Positions 7,402-16,763 of a stretch of DNA of 64,000 bases are shown here, piece by piece; position 1 is the first letter of the stretch; every line of letters begins with the position of its first letter. Under the pieces are notes generated by a model. The model did no database searches. It was given only the letters and a program-made list of their open reading frames with translations, and was not told the DNA's origin. Source of the stretch: an uncultured Acidobacteriia bacterium (lineage in GTDB: Bacteria; Acidobacteriota; Terriglobia; Bryobacterales; Bryobacteraceae); NCBI GenBank assembly GCA_903828455.1, contig CAIKMJ010000025.1:84471-148470 (forward strand). The letters are read 5' to 3'. The translations under genes were made by a program, and so were the position numbers.

Positions 7402-10374
7402 ATGAAAATACTGCGCTTACTACTCTTGTCATCCCTTCTCGGATCAGGCCTGTCCGCCCAGGTGTCGCGCACTTCGATCAACGGCACAGTCGTCGATGAG
7501 CAGGGGAAGCGAATCCCCGCCGCCGCGGTGCAGGTCACGAACCTCGCCACGGGACTGCAGCGCCATACGCAGACCAGCGCGCAAGGAACGTACGTGCTGC
7601 CCGATCTTGAGACCGGGGCATTTCGGTTTGAGATTTTGAAGGACGGCTTTGCACCGTTCCGGCTGAAGACCTTGCGTCTCGAAGTCGGGCATCCGCGGAC
7701 CATCGACGCCCGGCTAGACATTGCCGGACGCACCGAACAGATGAGCGTCACCGAAGCCGAGTTCCAACTCGATCGCGTCGATGCGACCGTCGGAGCGCCA
7801 ATCGAACAGAAGCAGGTGGACGAGTTGCCCATCAACGGGCGCAACTGGTCGACTTTGACGGCGCTCATTCCCGGAGCGATCGATACCGGCGCGGGCGATC
7901 AGCGCACCATTCGCTTCGCCGGTCATGGACTCGACGACAATAACCTGACGCTCGACGGTGTCGACGCGACTGCAGTTTTCAACCAGATGCAGCGCGAGTA
8001 TGTGCGCCTCACGATCCCGCTCGATTCGATTGACCAGTTCGACGTGAAGGACCAGACCTTCGGTGCGGATGTGGAAGGCGGCACTGCTGGCGCGCAGGTC
8101 TCCGTGGTCTCGCCTTCAGGCACGAATTCCTTCCATGGCAGCGTGTTCGACTACTTCCGCAACGATGCGATCGAAGCGCGCACGCCCTTTTCGGGCGCGT
8201 CGCCGAATCCTTTCCTGCTGAACCAGTTCGGGGGCGCGATGGGCGGACCGATTCGGCGGAATAAGCTCTTCTTCTACGCGGCTTATGAGGGACTGCGGCA
8301 GCGGCTCGACGGCACGCAGATCGGCCTGGTGCCGAGTCCGGCGTTCCGGGGGCAGGTCGCAACAACATCGCCCGCGCTCGCGGCGATCGTAAACGCATAT
8401 CCGTCAGGCACGTCGCCTACCTCAAACGCGAACGTCTGGAACTACAACGCTCTCGGACGCAACATCGACAACGAGGATTCGGGCATGATCCGGCTCGACT
8501 ATCATCTGTCGGGCAAGACCACTTCGTTCCTTCGCTTCAACTCCGATGAAGCGGTGCAGACGTTGCCGGTCGGACAGTTGATCGCGCGGACGCAGTACGA
8601 CACGAAGATGAATAACGGCGTGTTTGAAGTGCTGCACGTCTTCACGCCGACTGTGGTCAACGAGTTCAAATTCGGCATCAATTCGACCTTCTATCATTCG
8701 GGGACAGTGTCTCCCCAGCCCTACACCTTCAGCGTCTCGGGCTTCAGTTCGTTCGGAGGCAACACGACGTCGGACAATCCCTCGAAGACCATCAGTTTCA
8801 TTGACGACATCTCGTGGTCGAAGGGCAGCCATACACTCAAGTTCGGCTTCGAACTGAAGCGGATCTTCCTGAATCAGGGCGGCTCGAACAGTGGGACGAT
8901 CACCTACACGTCGGCGGCGAACTTCCTTAACGACCTTGTTGGAACTGCCTCCTATAAGTCGACACTCCCCCTCGTTCGCCAACGCAAGAATGAGTACTGG
9001 CTTTACGCGGAAGACGAATGGAAGGCCACTCCGCACCTCACCATTAACATGGGCGTGCGCTACAACATCTTCAATGCCCTGCATGCGCTGAACAACCAGG
9101 CCGTGCCGTTCGACTTCCCCACCTGCGGCGGCTTCTGTCCGAACACCTACTCCTACTTCAACCCGCGATACAACGACGTGGATCCACGCATCGGCATCGC
9201 GTGGTCGCACAAGACCACTGTGGTGCGCATCGGCGCTGGCATTTATCACACCGACGGGCAGACGGACGACCAGAACCTGCCTATCTCAAACACTATCAGC
9301 CAGTATTCGTTCAACAACGTGGCCTTCCCGAACCTGAGCTACCCGCTCGACCCGTTCCTGACTTATGCGCGGAACGGTGGTCTGGGCGTGGTGTCGCCGC
9401 GCGCGCTCGACCGCAATCGCAAGGACGACTACGTGGCCGCATGGACGCTGGCCGTGCAGCAGTCCTTGCCGGCGCGATTCCAGGCGACCTTGACCTACCT
9501 CGGCAACAAGGGCACCGATGTTCTGACCACCACCTACACGAACCTCGCGCAGCCGCCTTCGAATGTGGTTCCTTACCCGGCGTTCGGCGCGGTCTCCTGG
9601 CGCGGGGACGTCGGCAACAGCACCTTCGAAGCGCTGCAGTTCAACCTGCGCCGCGCCTTCCATAACGGACTGCTCTTGTCTTCGAACTACATGTGGTCGC
9701 ATTCGATCAACGACGGCTCGATCGGCGGCGGCGATTCCGATACTCCCCAGAACTCCTTCTGCCGCGCCTGCGACAAGGGCTCGAGCGATTTCGATGTCCG
9801 GCAGACGTTCAATCTCTCGGCGGTCTATTCGCTGCCCTTAGGTGTGGGCAAGCGCTGGCTGAATGCGCCGGGCGTCGCGCGCACGCTGCTCGGGAATTGG
9901 GAAGTGTCGACTATCTCGACTACGCAGACGGGCCTTCCGGTCAACATCACGATCGACCGCGCGAATGCCTCCGTGCCCGGCCTGTTCGCCATCAGCGGCT
10001 CGATGCGCCCGAACTACGTGGCGGGAGCGTCGTTGACGCCAGACGGCGGTTCGACTCCGGGCCATTGGATCAACGCGGCCGCGTTCTCGACGCCGGCGAA
10101 CGGCACGTTCGGCAATCTGGGACACAACGCCTTCCGCGCCCCGGGAATCACGCAGATCGATCTCGGCGTCTCGAAATTTCTGTTGGTGAAAGAAGGCGTG
10201 AGCATCCGGTTCCGCGGCGACCTGTTTAACGTCACCAACCGCCCGCAGTACGGAGCGCCAAACGCCAACATCTCCGCCTCGAACTTCGGCGTGATTACGA
10301 CGACGATCAGCAACTACGCGACCGGACGCGGAACGCCGCGCGAGTTGCAACTGTCGCTGAAGATCGCTTTTTGA
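7402..10374 (+). CDS. Oar-like TonB-dependent outer-membrane receptor
   Basis: A 990-residue protein. A 19-20 residue signal peptide (MKILRLLLLSSLLGSGLSAQ) is followed by a carboxypeptidase-regulatory-like beta domain (about 24-110, GTVVDEQGKRIPAA), a plug-like domain (about 120-230, with ELPINGRNW and GLDDNNLTLDGVD) and a long beta-barrel that ends in Phe (LQLSLKIAF). This is the large Oar/SusC-like family expanded in Acidobacteriota, usually tied to uptake of large substrates or to surface functions. I chose the ATG at 7402 because it places the signal peptide at the N-terminus; the frame is open 60 bases further upstream. No transporter or enzyme neighbour reveals the ligand. Confidence 0.85.
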   Translation: MKILRLLLLSSLLGSGLSAQVSRTSINGTVVDEQGKRIPAAAVQVTNLATGLQRHTQTSAQGTYVLPDLETGAFRFEILKDGFAPFRLKTLRLEVGHPRTIDARLDIAGRTEQMSVTEAEFQLDRVDATVGAPIEQKQVDELPINGRNWSTLTALIPGAIDTGAGDQRTIRFAGHGLDDNNLTLDGVDATAVFNQMQREYVRLTIPLDSIDQFDVKDQTFGADVEGGTAGAQVSVVSPSGTNSFHGSVFDYFRNDAIEARTPFSGASPNPFLLNQFGGAMGGPIRRNKLFFYAAYEGLRQRLDGTQIGLVPSPAFRGQVATTSPALAAIVNAYPSGTSPTSNANVWNYNALGRNIDNEDSGMIRLDYHLSGKTTSFLRFNSDEAVQTLPVGQLIARTQYDTKMNNGVFEVLHVFTPTVVNEFKFGINSTFYHSGTVSPQPYTFSVSGFSSFGGNTTSDNPSKTISFIDDISWSKGSHTLKFGFELKRIFLNQGGSNSGTITYTSAANFLNDLVGTASYKSTLPLVRQRKNEYWLYAEDEWKATPHLTINMGVRYNIFNALHALNNQAVPFDFPTCGGFCPNTYSYFNPRYNDVDPRIGIAWSHKTTVVRIGAGIYHTDGQTDDQNLPISNTISQYSFNNVAFPNLSYPLDPFLTYARNGGLGVVSPRALDRNRKDDYVAAWTLAVQQSLPARFQATLTYLGNKGTDVLTTTYTNLAQPPSNVVPYPAFGAVSWRGDVGNSTFEALQFNLRRAFHNGLLLSSNYMWSHSINDGSIGGGDSDTPQNSFCRACDKGSSDFDVRQTFNLSAVYSLPLGVGKRWLNAPGVARTLLGNWEVSTISTTQTGLPVNITIDRANASVPGLFAISGSMRPNYVAGASLTPDGGSTPGHWINAAAFSTPANGTFGNLGHNAFRAPGITQIDLGVSKFLLVKEGVSIRFRGDLFNVTNRPQYGAPNANISASNFGVITTTISNYATGRGTPRELQLSLKIAF

Positions 10375-10394
10375 GCGGTGTGGGCGGCAGCCGC

Positions 10395-10889
10395 CTATTT
10401 CTTCTGGAGATAGATTAGCTTCTGCTCGCCCGATTTTTCAGTTCGCCGCACCCGCTCAAGGACAGTACCGCCGTTCAGTAAGCGCCACGATTCGGTTGAC
10501 TTCAGGCGCTTGGAACCCTCAATCTCGACGATTTCAAAGTACAGGGCGTCGCCCATCCAGACCACACGCGAATGGAACTCGTCACCGTCTGCCCCCGTCG
10601 ACGCAGACTCCACTCCATCGGTGGTGTAGCGCTGCGATGCGTGCCTTGTGACGATACTTCGAGATGTGGTTTCCACCACCAGTTCAGGATCGCGATGGCG
10701 AATCGTCAGCGTTACATCCCCACTGCGTTTCGGTGAGGATTGTTCATTGCTCTGTTTCCATGTGCCCGAGAAATCGGGCTTCGGAGTTGGGTTGGACTGC
10801 CCCTGGAGCGCCTGACAGAGCAATACAACGGCAGCGACGAAGTTTGATATCAGATTCGTTGTCAAGTTACCCCCAAGTCTACGACACAA
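10395..10889 (-). CDS. Small secreted protein with a DFSGTWK motif
   Basis: A protein of about 164 residues. A hydrophobic signal-like segment (about 12-30) ends near LQGQS, followed by a compact beta-rich domain that opens with DFSGTWK. Short exported proteins with this motif recur in Acidobacteriota and may have a lipocalin-like fold; the function is unknown. The frame opens with TTG at 10889, and a later TTG at 10865 is possible, so the start is uncertain. It lies convergent to the Oar-like receptor and downstream of a second TonB receptor, separated from the latter by a hairpin. Confidence 0.6.
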   Translation of the reverse strand: MCRRLGGNLTTNLISNFVAAVVLLCQALQGQSNPTPKPDFSGTWKQSNEQSSPKRSGDVTLTIRHRDPELVVETTSRSIVTRHASQRYTTDGVESASTGADGDEFHSRVVWMGDALYFEIVEIEGSKRLKSTESWRLLNGGTVLERVRRTEKSGEQKLIYLQKK

Positions 10890-10931
10890 TGAATCCGGCG
10901 ACCCCTCACGTGCCGCTCCCCCACGCAGGAA

Positions 10932-10954
10932 GGGGCGGTCCCGAAGGCCGCCCC
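10932..10954 (-). terminator. GC-rich hairpin downstream of the TonB receptor
   Basis: The arms GGGGCGGTC (10932-10940) and GGCCGCCCC (10946-10954) pair over nine positions, including one G-T pair, around a five-base loop. The hairpin follows the stop codon of the receptor gene at 10987 on the minus strand. No T-run follows, so the role as a terminator is inferred. Confidence 0.45.
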
Positions 10955-10986
10955 ATATGATGTGCGGCTACATCTTGCGCTTTCCG

Positions 10987-13731
10987 TCAGTAGGTGAACT
11001 TCAGACCGCCGAAGGCACCGATGGGAGCGCCGGGAGCGAAGAAAGTAGAACTTCGCAACGGATAGTTGCCATTCACGGCGGGAAATGGCCGCGCAATGAA
11101 GTTGTAGCCGTTGTCGAAGGGAGTGGTCCCAAGCTGCGCTCCCGTGTAGTAGCGGTGATTCAGGAGATTATTGACCTGAATGAAGGCCTCCAGGTGCCTG
11201 CGCAACTTGTAACGGGCCGACAGGTTCGCCACCACATATCCGGCGGAGAAGCCCGGGCCGAGATAGTAGGGGGCGAGCATCTGATGCTGATTGTTTTCAT
11301 TTCCCCGGGCGTAGGATCGTCCGACGCCGAGCAGGCTCAGCCCGATGAAGGCCTTTGCGTTCGGCCGGAGAGTGACAAAGGCCTTGCCGATATTGCGCGG
11401 GCTTTGAGGAATGAAATTTCCCGGGCGGATGGAGATATTGCCGCCCAATCCGGGTCCGCCATCGGCGGAACTGTTGGCGTCGCCGGAAATCGTCTGCGGA
11501 CTCTGGTATGTGACGTTCTGGAAGGTGTAGTTGCCTCCGACGTCCCACCGGGAAAAGCTTTCCGAAAGGCTGAATTCCAGGCCGTCGCGGCGGGTCCTGC
11601 CGAAATTCGTAAAGTAACCGAGGCCGGTTGTCGCGGAAGAGACAAATAGTAGATCGTCGTAGTTTTGCGAGAAGAAATAGTCCGCATTCCAGCGGAGCTT
11701 TCCTTCCGTCGTGCTGCGTGCGCCGCCCTCAAAAGTGCGGGTCACCACCTGCTTCAGAGGCGGATCGCTGACCAGGGCATTAGGCAGATTGCAGGGATAG
11801 TTCGGATCGGCGCAACCGAGTTCGATGGTGGTAGGCGCCCGGTTGGCTTCCGAATAGTTGAAGTAGAGAGTTGCGAGTTTTCCCGTATTGAAAGTCACGC
11901 CGGCGGACGGGTTGAATCGCTGGAAGGTGTAATCCCCATTGAGGGAACCGCGGCCGCCATCGCTGCCGCTTGCTCCCGGAATCGAGCCCGGTATGCGGTC
12001 GAAATTGTGCAGTCGCTCGTGGTTATAGCGGCCCGAAGCCGTCAGCGTCCATCTTCCAACCGACATCGTGTCCGAAACATAGAAGCTCGGCGTGTTCACC
12101 GTACCGTGCAGATTGACGCGGGAATCGACGGGGATATCGTTGGAGTTGTTTTTGCCATCCTCAAACGCCGGCACAGTCGTGATGCTGATACGGTCGGGAT
12201 TCAGGTAGCCGTACTGGGTGGATTGCTGGAAGGTTACGCCGCTGCCGTCCCAGGACGCGCCCAGAATGAAGCTGTTGCTTCTCGTCTTCCAAAGTGCCTG
12301 GCCCGCGAGTCCGTAGTTGTGTTCATGAGTCCACCCTCGCGTGACGGTGGCGTCGCATTTCTCGATGGGCTCGCTCTGGATCAGAGCCTCGCCGATGCAG
12401 CGCCAGAAGGGAAACGGGGTGTTCGAGGCGTTGGCGCCACTGGTCGGATATCCGGTGTAACCAGCCGCCTTCAGGGCGGCGATGTCCGCAGCACTCGGTT
12501 GGTAGACCGATTCGTCGAACGAATTACCGTTGAGGTTAGGATTGATCGAATCGGTACGCACATAGCGGAAGTAGGCATTGCCGGAAAGAGTCAAACTGCG
12601 GTTCACCTGGTGCGCGGCATTCAGCGTCAGTGCCGGCGAGCGGTTCCAGTTTGCATCCGTGACCGTGTAGACACTGGTGTAATCCCGTGCCAGCCAGCGC
12701 CCGTCCTGGACGCCGTTGCCGGCGAGGTAATTATCGGCATAGGAGAAACCAAGACTCACATAGCCCCTGTCCCAGCGCTGGCCGAGCTTGACGAAGCCTT
12801 GTCGGACCTTGGAAGGCGAATATTTCCGCCAGCCGTCCTCGGTGAACAGGGTCCCGGCGGCGTAGTAGTTGAAGCCGCGCTTAGTCGAGCCACCATATTC
12901 CGCCGAACCCGTCACGCGCCCGAAACTTCCGCCGCTCAATTGTAGCGACCCGCCAGGAGCGCTCAGGCCGTCCTTCGTCTGCAGCGACACAGCGCCGCCC
13001 AGAGTGTTCAGGCCGAAAACGGGATTCGAACCCGGCATGAGGGCGGCTTCCGAAATTGCGATCTTCGGGATGAGATCCCAGCCCACCACGTCCCCGAGTG
13101 GTTGGTTTTGGCGGACGCCGTCCACGTAAACGGATATGCCTTCCGGCGTGCCAAGCAGTGGGGATGCTGTGTAGCCGCGGTAATTCAGATCCGGCTGAAA
13201 CGGGTTTCCCTGGTTTTCAGTGATATAGACGCTGCTGAACTTCTTGTTCAGGAAGTCGTCGAAGCTGAGCGCGCCGCTTTGCTCAATGTCGCGGGCACTG
13301 GCGGTCTGGACGTTTCCGGCGACCTGATCGCGGGAAAGATCGGTCCCGGCCAACGGCGTGACCGCGACGACGTCGATTGAGGAAGCCTGCGACCGTAGCT
13401 CCAGGGTGATCGTCCTGGAGACCGGCTTCCCAGCCTGGACGTCAACATCTGAAACCTGAGTGGCGAAACCGGCCCGCGAAACCTCCAGCCGGTAATGGCC
13501 GGAGGCCACTTTCAGGAGTGCGCATTTGCCCTGCGGATCGGTCTGGAATATCTGTTCCGTTCCGGCCGCCGCATTCCGCAATTTGCCCGATGCTTGCAAG
13601 GCGGCCCCCGAAGGATCTTTCACCTCAAGGCGGATTTCCCCGGTGGTCGGCTGTGCACAAACCAACGTCGAAAAGGAGATCAGGGCGAGGGCGGCGAAGC
13701 CAGCGCCCCGCACAGGGCGGATGAGATCCAT
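10987..13731 (-). CDS. TonB-dependent receptor with carboxypeptidase-regulatory domain
   Basis: A 914-residue outer-membrane receptor. After a signal peptide (about 1-26, ending VCAQ) comes a carboxypeptidase-regulatory-like domain (about 28-115). A canonical plug domain follows (about 150-260), with the motif YVDGVRQNQPLGD and the typical stretch NPVFGLNTLGGAVSL. The barrel ends in an aromatic residue (GGLKFTY). The plug resembles that of siderophore and cobalamin receptors more closely than that of the Oar-like protein at 7402. It stands alone on the minus strand; the divergent neighbour is the ECF sigma factor at 13978, so sigma/anti-sigma surface signalling to this receptor is possible but unproven. 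Confidence 0.85.
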   Translation of the reverse strand: MDLIRPVRGAGFAALALISFSTLVCAQPTTGEIRLEVKDPSGAALQASGKLRNAAAGTEQIFQTDPQGKCALLKVASGHYRLEVSRAGFATQVSDVDVQAGKPVSRTITLELRSQASSIDVVAVTPLAGTDLSRDQVAGNVQTASARDIEQSGALSFDDFLNKKFSSVYITENQGNPFQPDLNYRGYTASPLLGTPEGISVYVDGVRQNQPLGDVVGWDLIPKIAISEAALMPGSNPVFGLNTLGGAVSLQTKDGLSAPGGSLQLSGGSFGRVTGSAEYGGSTKRGFNYYAAGTLFTEDGWRKYSPSKVRQGFVKLGQRWDRGYVSLGFSYADNYLAGNGVQDGRWLARDYTSVYTVTDANWNRSPALTLNAAHQVNRSLTLSGNAYFRYVRTDSINPNLNGNSFDESVYQPSAADIAALKAAGYTGYPTSGANASNTPFPFWRCIGEALIQSEPIEKCDATVTRGWTHEHNYGLAGQALWKTRSNSFILGASWDGSGVTFQQSTQYGYLNPDRISITTVPAFEDGKNNSNDIPVDSRVNLHGTVNTPSFYVSDTMSVGRWTLTASGRYNHERLHNFDRIPGSIPGASGSDGGRGSLNGDYTFQRFNPSAGVTFNTGKLATLYFNYSEANRAPTTIELGCADPNYPCNLPNALVSDPPLKQVVTRTFEGGARSTTEGKLRWNADYFFSQNYDDLLFVSSATTGLGYFTNFGRTRRDGLEFSLSESFSRWDVGGNYTFQNVTYQSPQTISGDANSSADGGPGLGGNISIRPGNFIPQSPRNIGKAFVTLRPNAKAFIGLSLLGVGRSYARGNENNQHQMLAPYYLGPGFSAGYVVANLSARYKLRRHLEAFIQVNNLLNHRYYTGAQLGTTPFDNGYNFIARPFPAVNGNYPLRSSTFFAPGAPIGAFGGLKFTY

Positions 13732-13977
13732 ATTATGTATATTCCGAGAGGCTCCGATTTGTTCAGGTTTTCTTTGCGGTAATTCGCGATGCGGGTTTCA
13801 GGAGCAATCGTGATCAAAAAAGCTGAACAGAAACGCCACGAAAGGAATATTCAGTGCAGAGCAGCGTCCGCGAGGATCTCGTCCGTCATGAGCTGCCCGC
13901 TCTCGAATTTGCTGCGGTCATGACGGCGTAATCGAGCCATGGCACTGTGGAGCCGACAAAGAAACAAGAACTGATCA

Positions 13978-14559
13978 TTGACGATGAGGAATGACGCTTC
14001 AGAATGGCTAACTCGGTTTCGCTTAGCGGAATCAGACACTGCTTTGCCCATCCGTTCGCCGATTGAAGATGAGGTGGTAGCCCTTTTTGAAGAGTTTCGC
14101 GCGCCGGTAATTCGCTACATGCTCGCATTTGGACTCCCGATCGCCGATGCGGAGGAACTGGCGCAGGAGGTTTTCCTGTCTCTGTTTGAGCATTTGCGGC
14201 GGGGCAAATCCAGGGCGAATCTGCAGGGCTGGATCTTCCGCGTGGCGCATAACTCGGCGCTCAAATGCCGACTGCAATTGCGCCGGCATTCCGACCGCTT
14301 CGTGTACGAGCCTGTTTTGTCGATGGCGGCGGCAGATCCAGCCCCCGGTCCGGAGGAAACACTGGCGATCAGCCAGTGGCAGCAGCGCCTTCTTTCCGTA
14401 GTTCGGGCGCTGCCCGAACAAGATCAGTTTTGTCTGGCCCTCCGCGCGGAGGGCCTTCGTTACCGCGAGATTTCCGAGGTGCTTGACATATCCCTCGGTT
14501 CTGTCGCGGCTTCATTGGAAAAGTCGCTGTCCCGTCTCATGCGGGCAGAGCAAACCTGA
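13978..14559 (+). CDS. ECF-family RNA polymerase sigma factor
   Basis: A 193-residue sigma-70 family protein. Region 2 (about 30-100) has the typical AEELAQEVFLSLFEHL and LQGWIFRVAHN motifs. Region 4 (about 130-190) has LPEQDQFCLALRAEGLRYREI followed by an HTH, LDISLGSVAASLEKSL. It is followed after 11 bases by a membrane protein with a zinc anti-sigma motif, the standard ECF/anti-sigma arrangement. It probably directs transcription in response to an envelope signal. The target promoters cannot be deduced from the sequence. Confidence 0.88.
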   Translation: MTMRNDASEWLTRFRLAESDTALPIRSPIEDEVVALFEEFRAPVIRYMLAFGLPIADAEELAQEVFLSLFEHLRRGKSRANLQGWIFRVAHNSALKCRLQLRRHSDRFVYEPVLSMAAADPAPGPEETLAISQWQQRLLSVVRALPEQDQFCLALRAEGLRYREISEVLDISLGSVAASLEKSLSRLMRAEQT

Positions 14560-14570
14560 GGTGGGATGCC

Positions 14571-15353
14571 GTGCAACGTGAACCCGTCCATTTGTCTGAA
14601 AAGGAACTGATCCTGGCGGCCGACGGAGAGCTTTCCGTTCGTCGGCGGGCCAAAGTCAACGCGCACCTGGAGGCCTGCTGGTCCTGCCGGGAACGCATGC
14701 GAGTGATTGAAACGACCATCGCCGAGTTCGTTCGGGCGCGGAATGCGGAGTTGAACCGGCAGCTCCCTCCGGCGGCGGGACCGCGCGCATTGCTGCGCGC
14801 GCGATTGTCCGAGGCGGCCGCTGCGACTCCAGGCTCGTCCTTTTGGCAATTCCCATTCCCCGCGGCGCGAGTCGGACAACTGGCGGCGGGAGTGGCCTTC
14901 GTTGGAATCGTCCTGGTTGTCTTGACGGTCTTCCAGTCTACAGTCAGCGCGGAAGGACCGAAACCACGGTTGGGCATTACGCCCGGCGAAACTCGGCCTA
15001 TCACGGTTGAGGAAGTCTGCTTTTATCAGCGGGCCGAAGTCGTCTCCCGCGACATTCCGAACGACATGCGCCAGAAGGTTTTTGCCGCATACGGGATCAA
15101 ACCTGCGCAAGCCGATCAGTTCGAGGTGGACTACCTGATTACGCCCGATCTCGGGGGGACAGAATCCATCCGGAACCTTTGGCCGCAGCCCTATTCGGTG
15201 CGCTGGAATGCTCATGTGAAGGACAAGCTGGAACAGCGGCTTCACGAACTGGTCTGTGGGCACCAGTTGGACCTTCAAACCGCGCAGCGTGACATTGCTG
15301 TTGACTGGATCGGGGCCTATAAGAAGTACCTCGGAGAAAACCCGTCTCACTAA
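14571..15353 (+). CDS. Membrane anti-sigma factor with a periplasmic HNH-like domain
   Basis: A 260-residue protein starting with GTG after a GAGGTGGG purine run, directly behind the ECF sigma gene. The N-terminus carries the zinc anti-sigma motif H32-x3-C36-x2-C39. A transmembrane helix spans about 104-122. The predicted periplasmic part (about 180-255) contains FEVDYLITPDLGG and RNLWPQP. This resembles a small HNH-nuclease-like fold whose usual form has DHLIPLELGG, but here the His is replaced by Tyr. That suggests a catalytically dead, ligand-sensing or structural module. The anti-sigma role follows from motif and position; the fold of the outer domain is inferred. Confidence 0.75.
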   Translation: MQREPVHLSEKELILAADGELSVRRRAKVNAHLEACWSCRERMRVIETTIAEFVRARNAELNRQLPPAAGPRALLRARLSEAAAATPGSSFWQFPFPAARVGQLAAGVAFVGIVLVVLTVFQSTVSAEGPKPRLGITPGETRPITVEEVCFYQRAEVVSRDIPNDMRQKVFAAYGIKPAQADQFEVDYLITPDLGGTESIRNLWPQPYSVRWNAHVKDKLEQRLHELVCGHQLDLQTAQRDIAVDWIGAYKKYLGENPSH

Positions 15354-15445
15354 AGCTTTTCGATCACGGCAGGCGGCCACTCGCGCGCGGCGGTGTCGCG
15401 CATTGCGGCAGTCTTCGGTTATCCACTCGGGGCGGGAGAGATAAC

Positions 15446-15610
15446 CTGGTTCGCCGATTAATCCGGCTTCTTGTCTTCGCAATTGTCGGAGCGCTGTTTG
15501 CCATGTTCTATCCGCGGGCTCTTTCCCCGATGCAGTCCGACGAAGTTGTGCCAGCGTTAGTTCTCGTGTCGATTGCTGTAGTGGCGATCCGGCGCCTGAC
15601 CAGTCGCTGA
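15446..15610 (+). CDS. Possible small membrane protein
   Basis: A short open frame of 54 residues with two hydrophobic segments (LLVFAIVGALFAMFY and VPALVLVSIAVVAI) and basic ends. The only start near the beginning is CTG at 15446, preceded by GGGAGAG at 15434-15440; the first ATG lies 20 codons in. It could be the third gene of the sigma/anti-sigma operon. The evidence is the hydrophobic pattern and the purine-rich site only. Confidence 0.35.
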   Translation: MVRRLIRLLVFAIVGALFAMFYPRALSPMQSDEVVPALVLVSIAVVAIRRLTSR

Positions 15611-15718
15611 CGACGAATTGGGTGCAAGTTGGATCGCGTTGATGAACGCTGTGTTGTTGTTTGTCTGCCCGGTGCCGGGAAGTTGATTGCGAGCAGAGAT
15701 TCCCATATATCTCCTCTC

Positions 15719-16756
15719 CTACCACGGGTTGGCGAATCGCGGATCGTGCAGCAGCGGCTCGTCCGTCAGCGTCTTCAGAAACTCCACCATGTCGAATCGC
15801 TCCTGCGGAGAGAGCTGGAAGCCACCGATCAGCGGGTCCTTGCCGGGGCTGTTGTGGAATCGGCCACCCGAAGCATAGTGTTCGAGGACTGACTCAAGTG
15901 TGGGCATGCTCCCATCGTGCATATAGGGCCCGGTGACCGCGATATTGCGCAGCGTGGGCGCCTTGAAGGCGCCTTCGCCAGCCGAGGCGCCTGTGTTGTG
16001 GAATTCCACTTCTCGGTCGGGAGCGCGGGCGGTCACGGTCGAATCAGTGAAAGCAAAACCGCCGTGGCAGCGAAAACAGGAGATGTGCTGGCTGAAGTAC
16101 AGGACCTCTCCGCGTTTGGCTGCCGCAGAAACAGCGCTGTCGTCGCCGTCGTAATGATAGCGGTCGTAGGGCGAGCGCGCTGAGACGATGCTGCGCTCGA
16201 AGCTTGCGATAGCTTTGGTTACGTTCGGAATTGTGAACGGATCGGCGTCGGGCGGAAATGCCGACTTGAAGAGCCCCTGGTAAGTGCGGTCGGCCCGAAT
16301 AGTGGGCAGAAATTTGTCGCCCTCGCGGAGGCCGAGCTCGACCGGATGCTCCCCAAACATGGGCACGAGCGCCTGATCTTCAAGACGCTTCATCTTCGGG
16401 TTGTTCCATGTGAGCGTGCCTGCCCACCCAACATTGACGAGACTCATCGCGCCGCGCGTGTGCGATTCGCCTGTTGCTCCGAGGCCGACTGCCCGACCGT
16501 CCGTGAACGCAAGCTCCTGCTTGTGGCAGGAGGCACAGGACTGCTTCCCGTTGACGGAAAGGCGTGTGTCATAGAACAGATATCGACCGAGGGTAACCTT
16601 GGCCATGGTCATGGGATTGTCGGGAGGGACGTAAGGCGCGGGGAAGCCCTTCGGCAGGTTCCATTCCCAGTCAGAAGCCGGTGGCTCGGCGGAGTTCAGC
16701 GCGTGCCCTGCCAGCAGAACGAGAGCAGCGATCAGCGAGAGGGAACGCGTCGTCAT
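15719..16756 (-). CDS. Di-heme cytochrome c peroxidase (MauG/MbnH family)
   Basis: A 345-residue exported protein with a signal peptide of about 22 residues. It has two c-type heme sites, CASCH (74-78) and CFRCH (227-231), and the family motifs LGRYLFYDTRLS, LVPMFGE, VTKAIASFER and APTLRNIAVTGPYMHDGS. It is close in pattern to the tri-heme enzyme at 19376-21148 but lacks the extra domains. MauG/MbnH enzymes use high-valent di-heme chemistry to modify a partner protein, whereas classical CcpA reduces peroxide; the sequence alone does not separate these roles. The gene starts 8 bases after the stop of a small molybdopterin-fold gene, so the two are probably co-transcribed. Confidence 0.85.
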   Translation of the reverse strand: MTTRSLSLIAALVLLAGHALNSAEPPASDWEWNLPKGFPAPYVPPDNPMTMAKVTLGRYLFYDTRLSVNGKQSCASCHKQELAFTDGRAVGLGATGESHTRGAMSLVNVGWAGTLTWNNPKMKRLEDQALVPMFGEHPVELGLREGDKFLPTIRADRTYQGLFKSAFPPDADPFTIPNVTKAIASFERSIVSARSPYDRYHYDGDDSAVSAAAKRGEVLYFSQHISCFRCHGGFAFTDSTVTARAPDREVEFHNTGASAGEGAFKAPTLRNIAVTGPYMHDGSMPTLESVLEHYASGGRFHNSPGKDPLIGGFQLSPQERFDMVEFLKTLTDEPLLHDPRFANPW

Positions 16757-16763
16757 GGCTGGA

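Noticed and set aside
11665..12945. Plus-strand frame of 426 codons inside the TonB receptor gene
   Set aside because: Antisense shadow; the minus strand carries plug and barrel motifs across the same bases.
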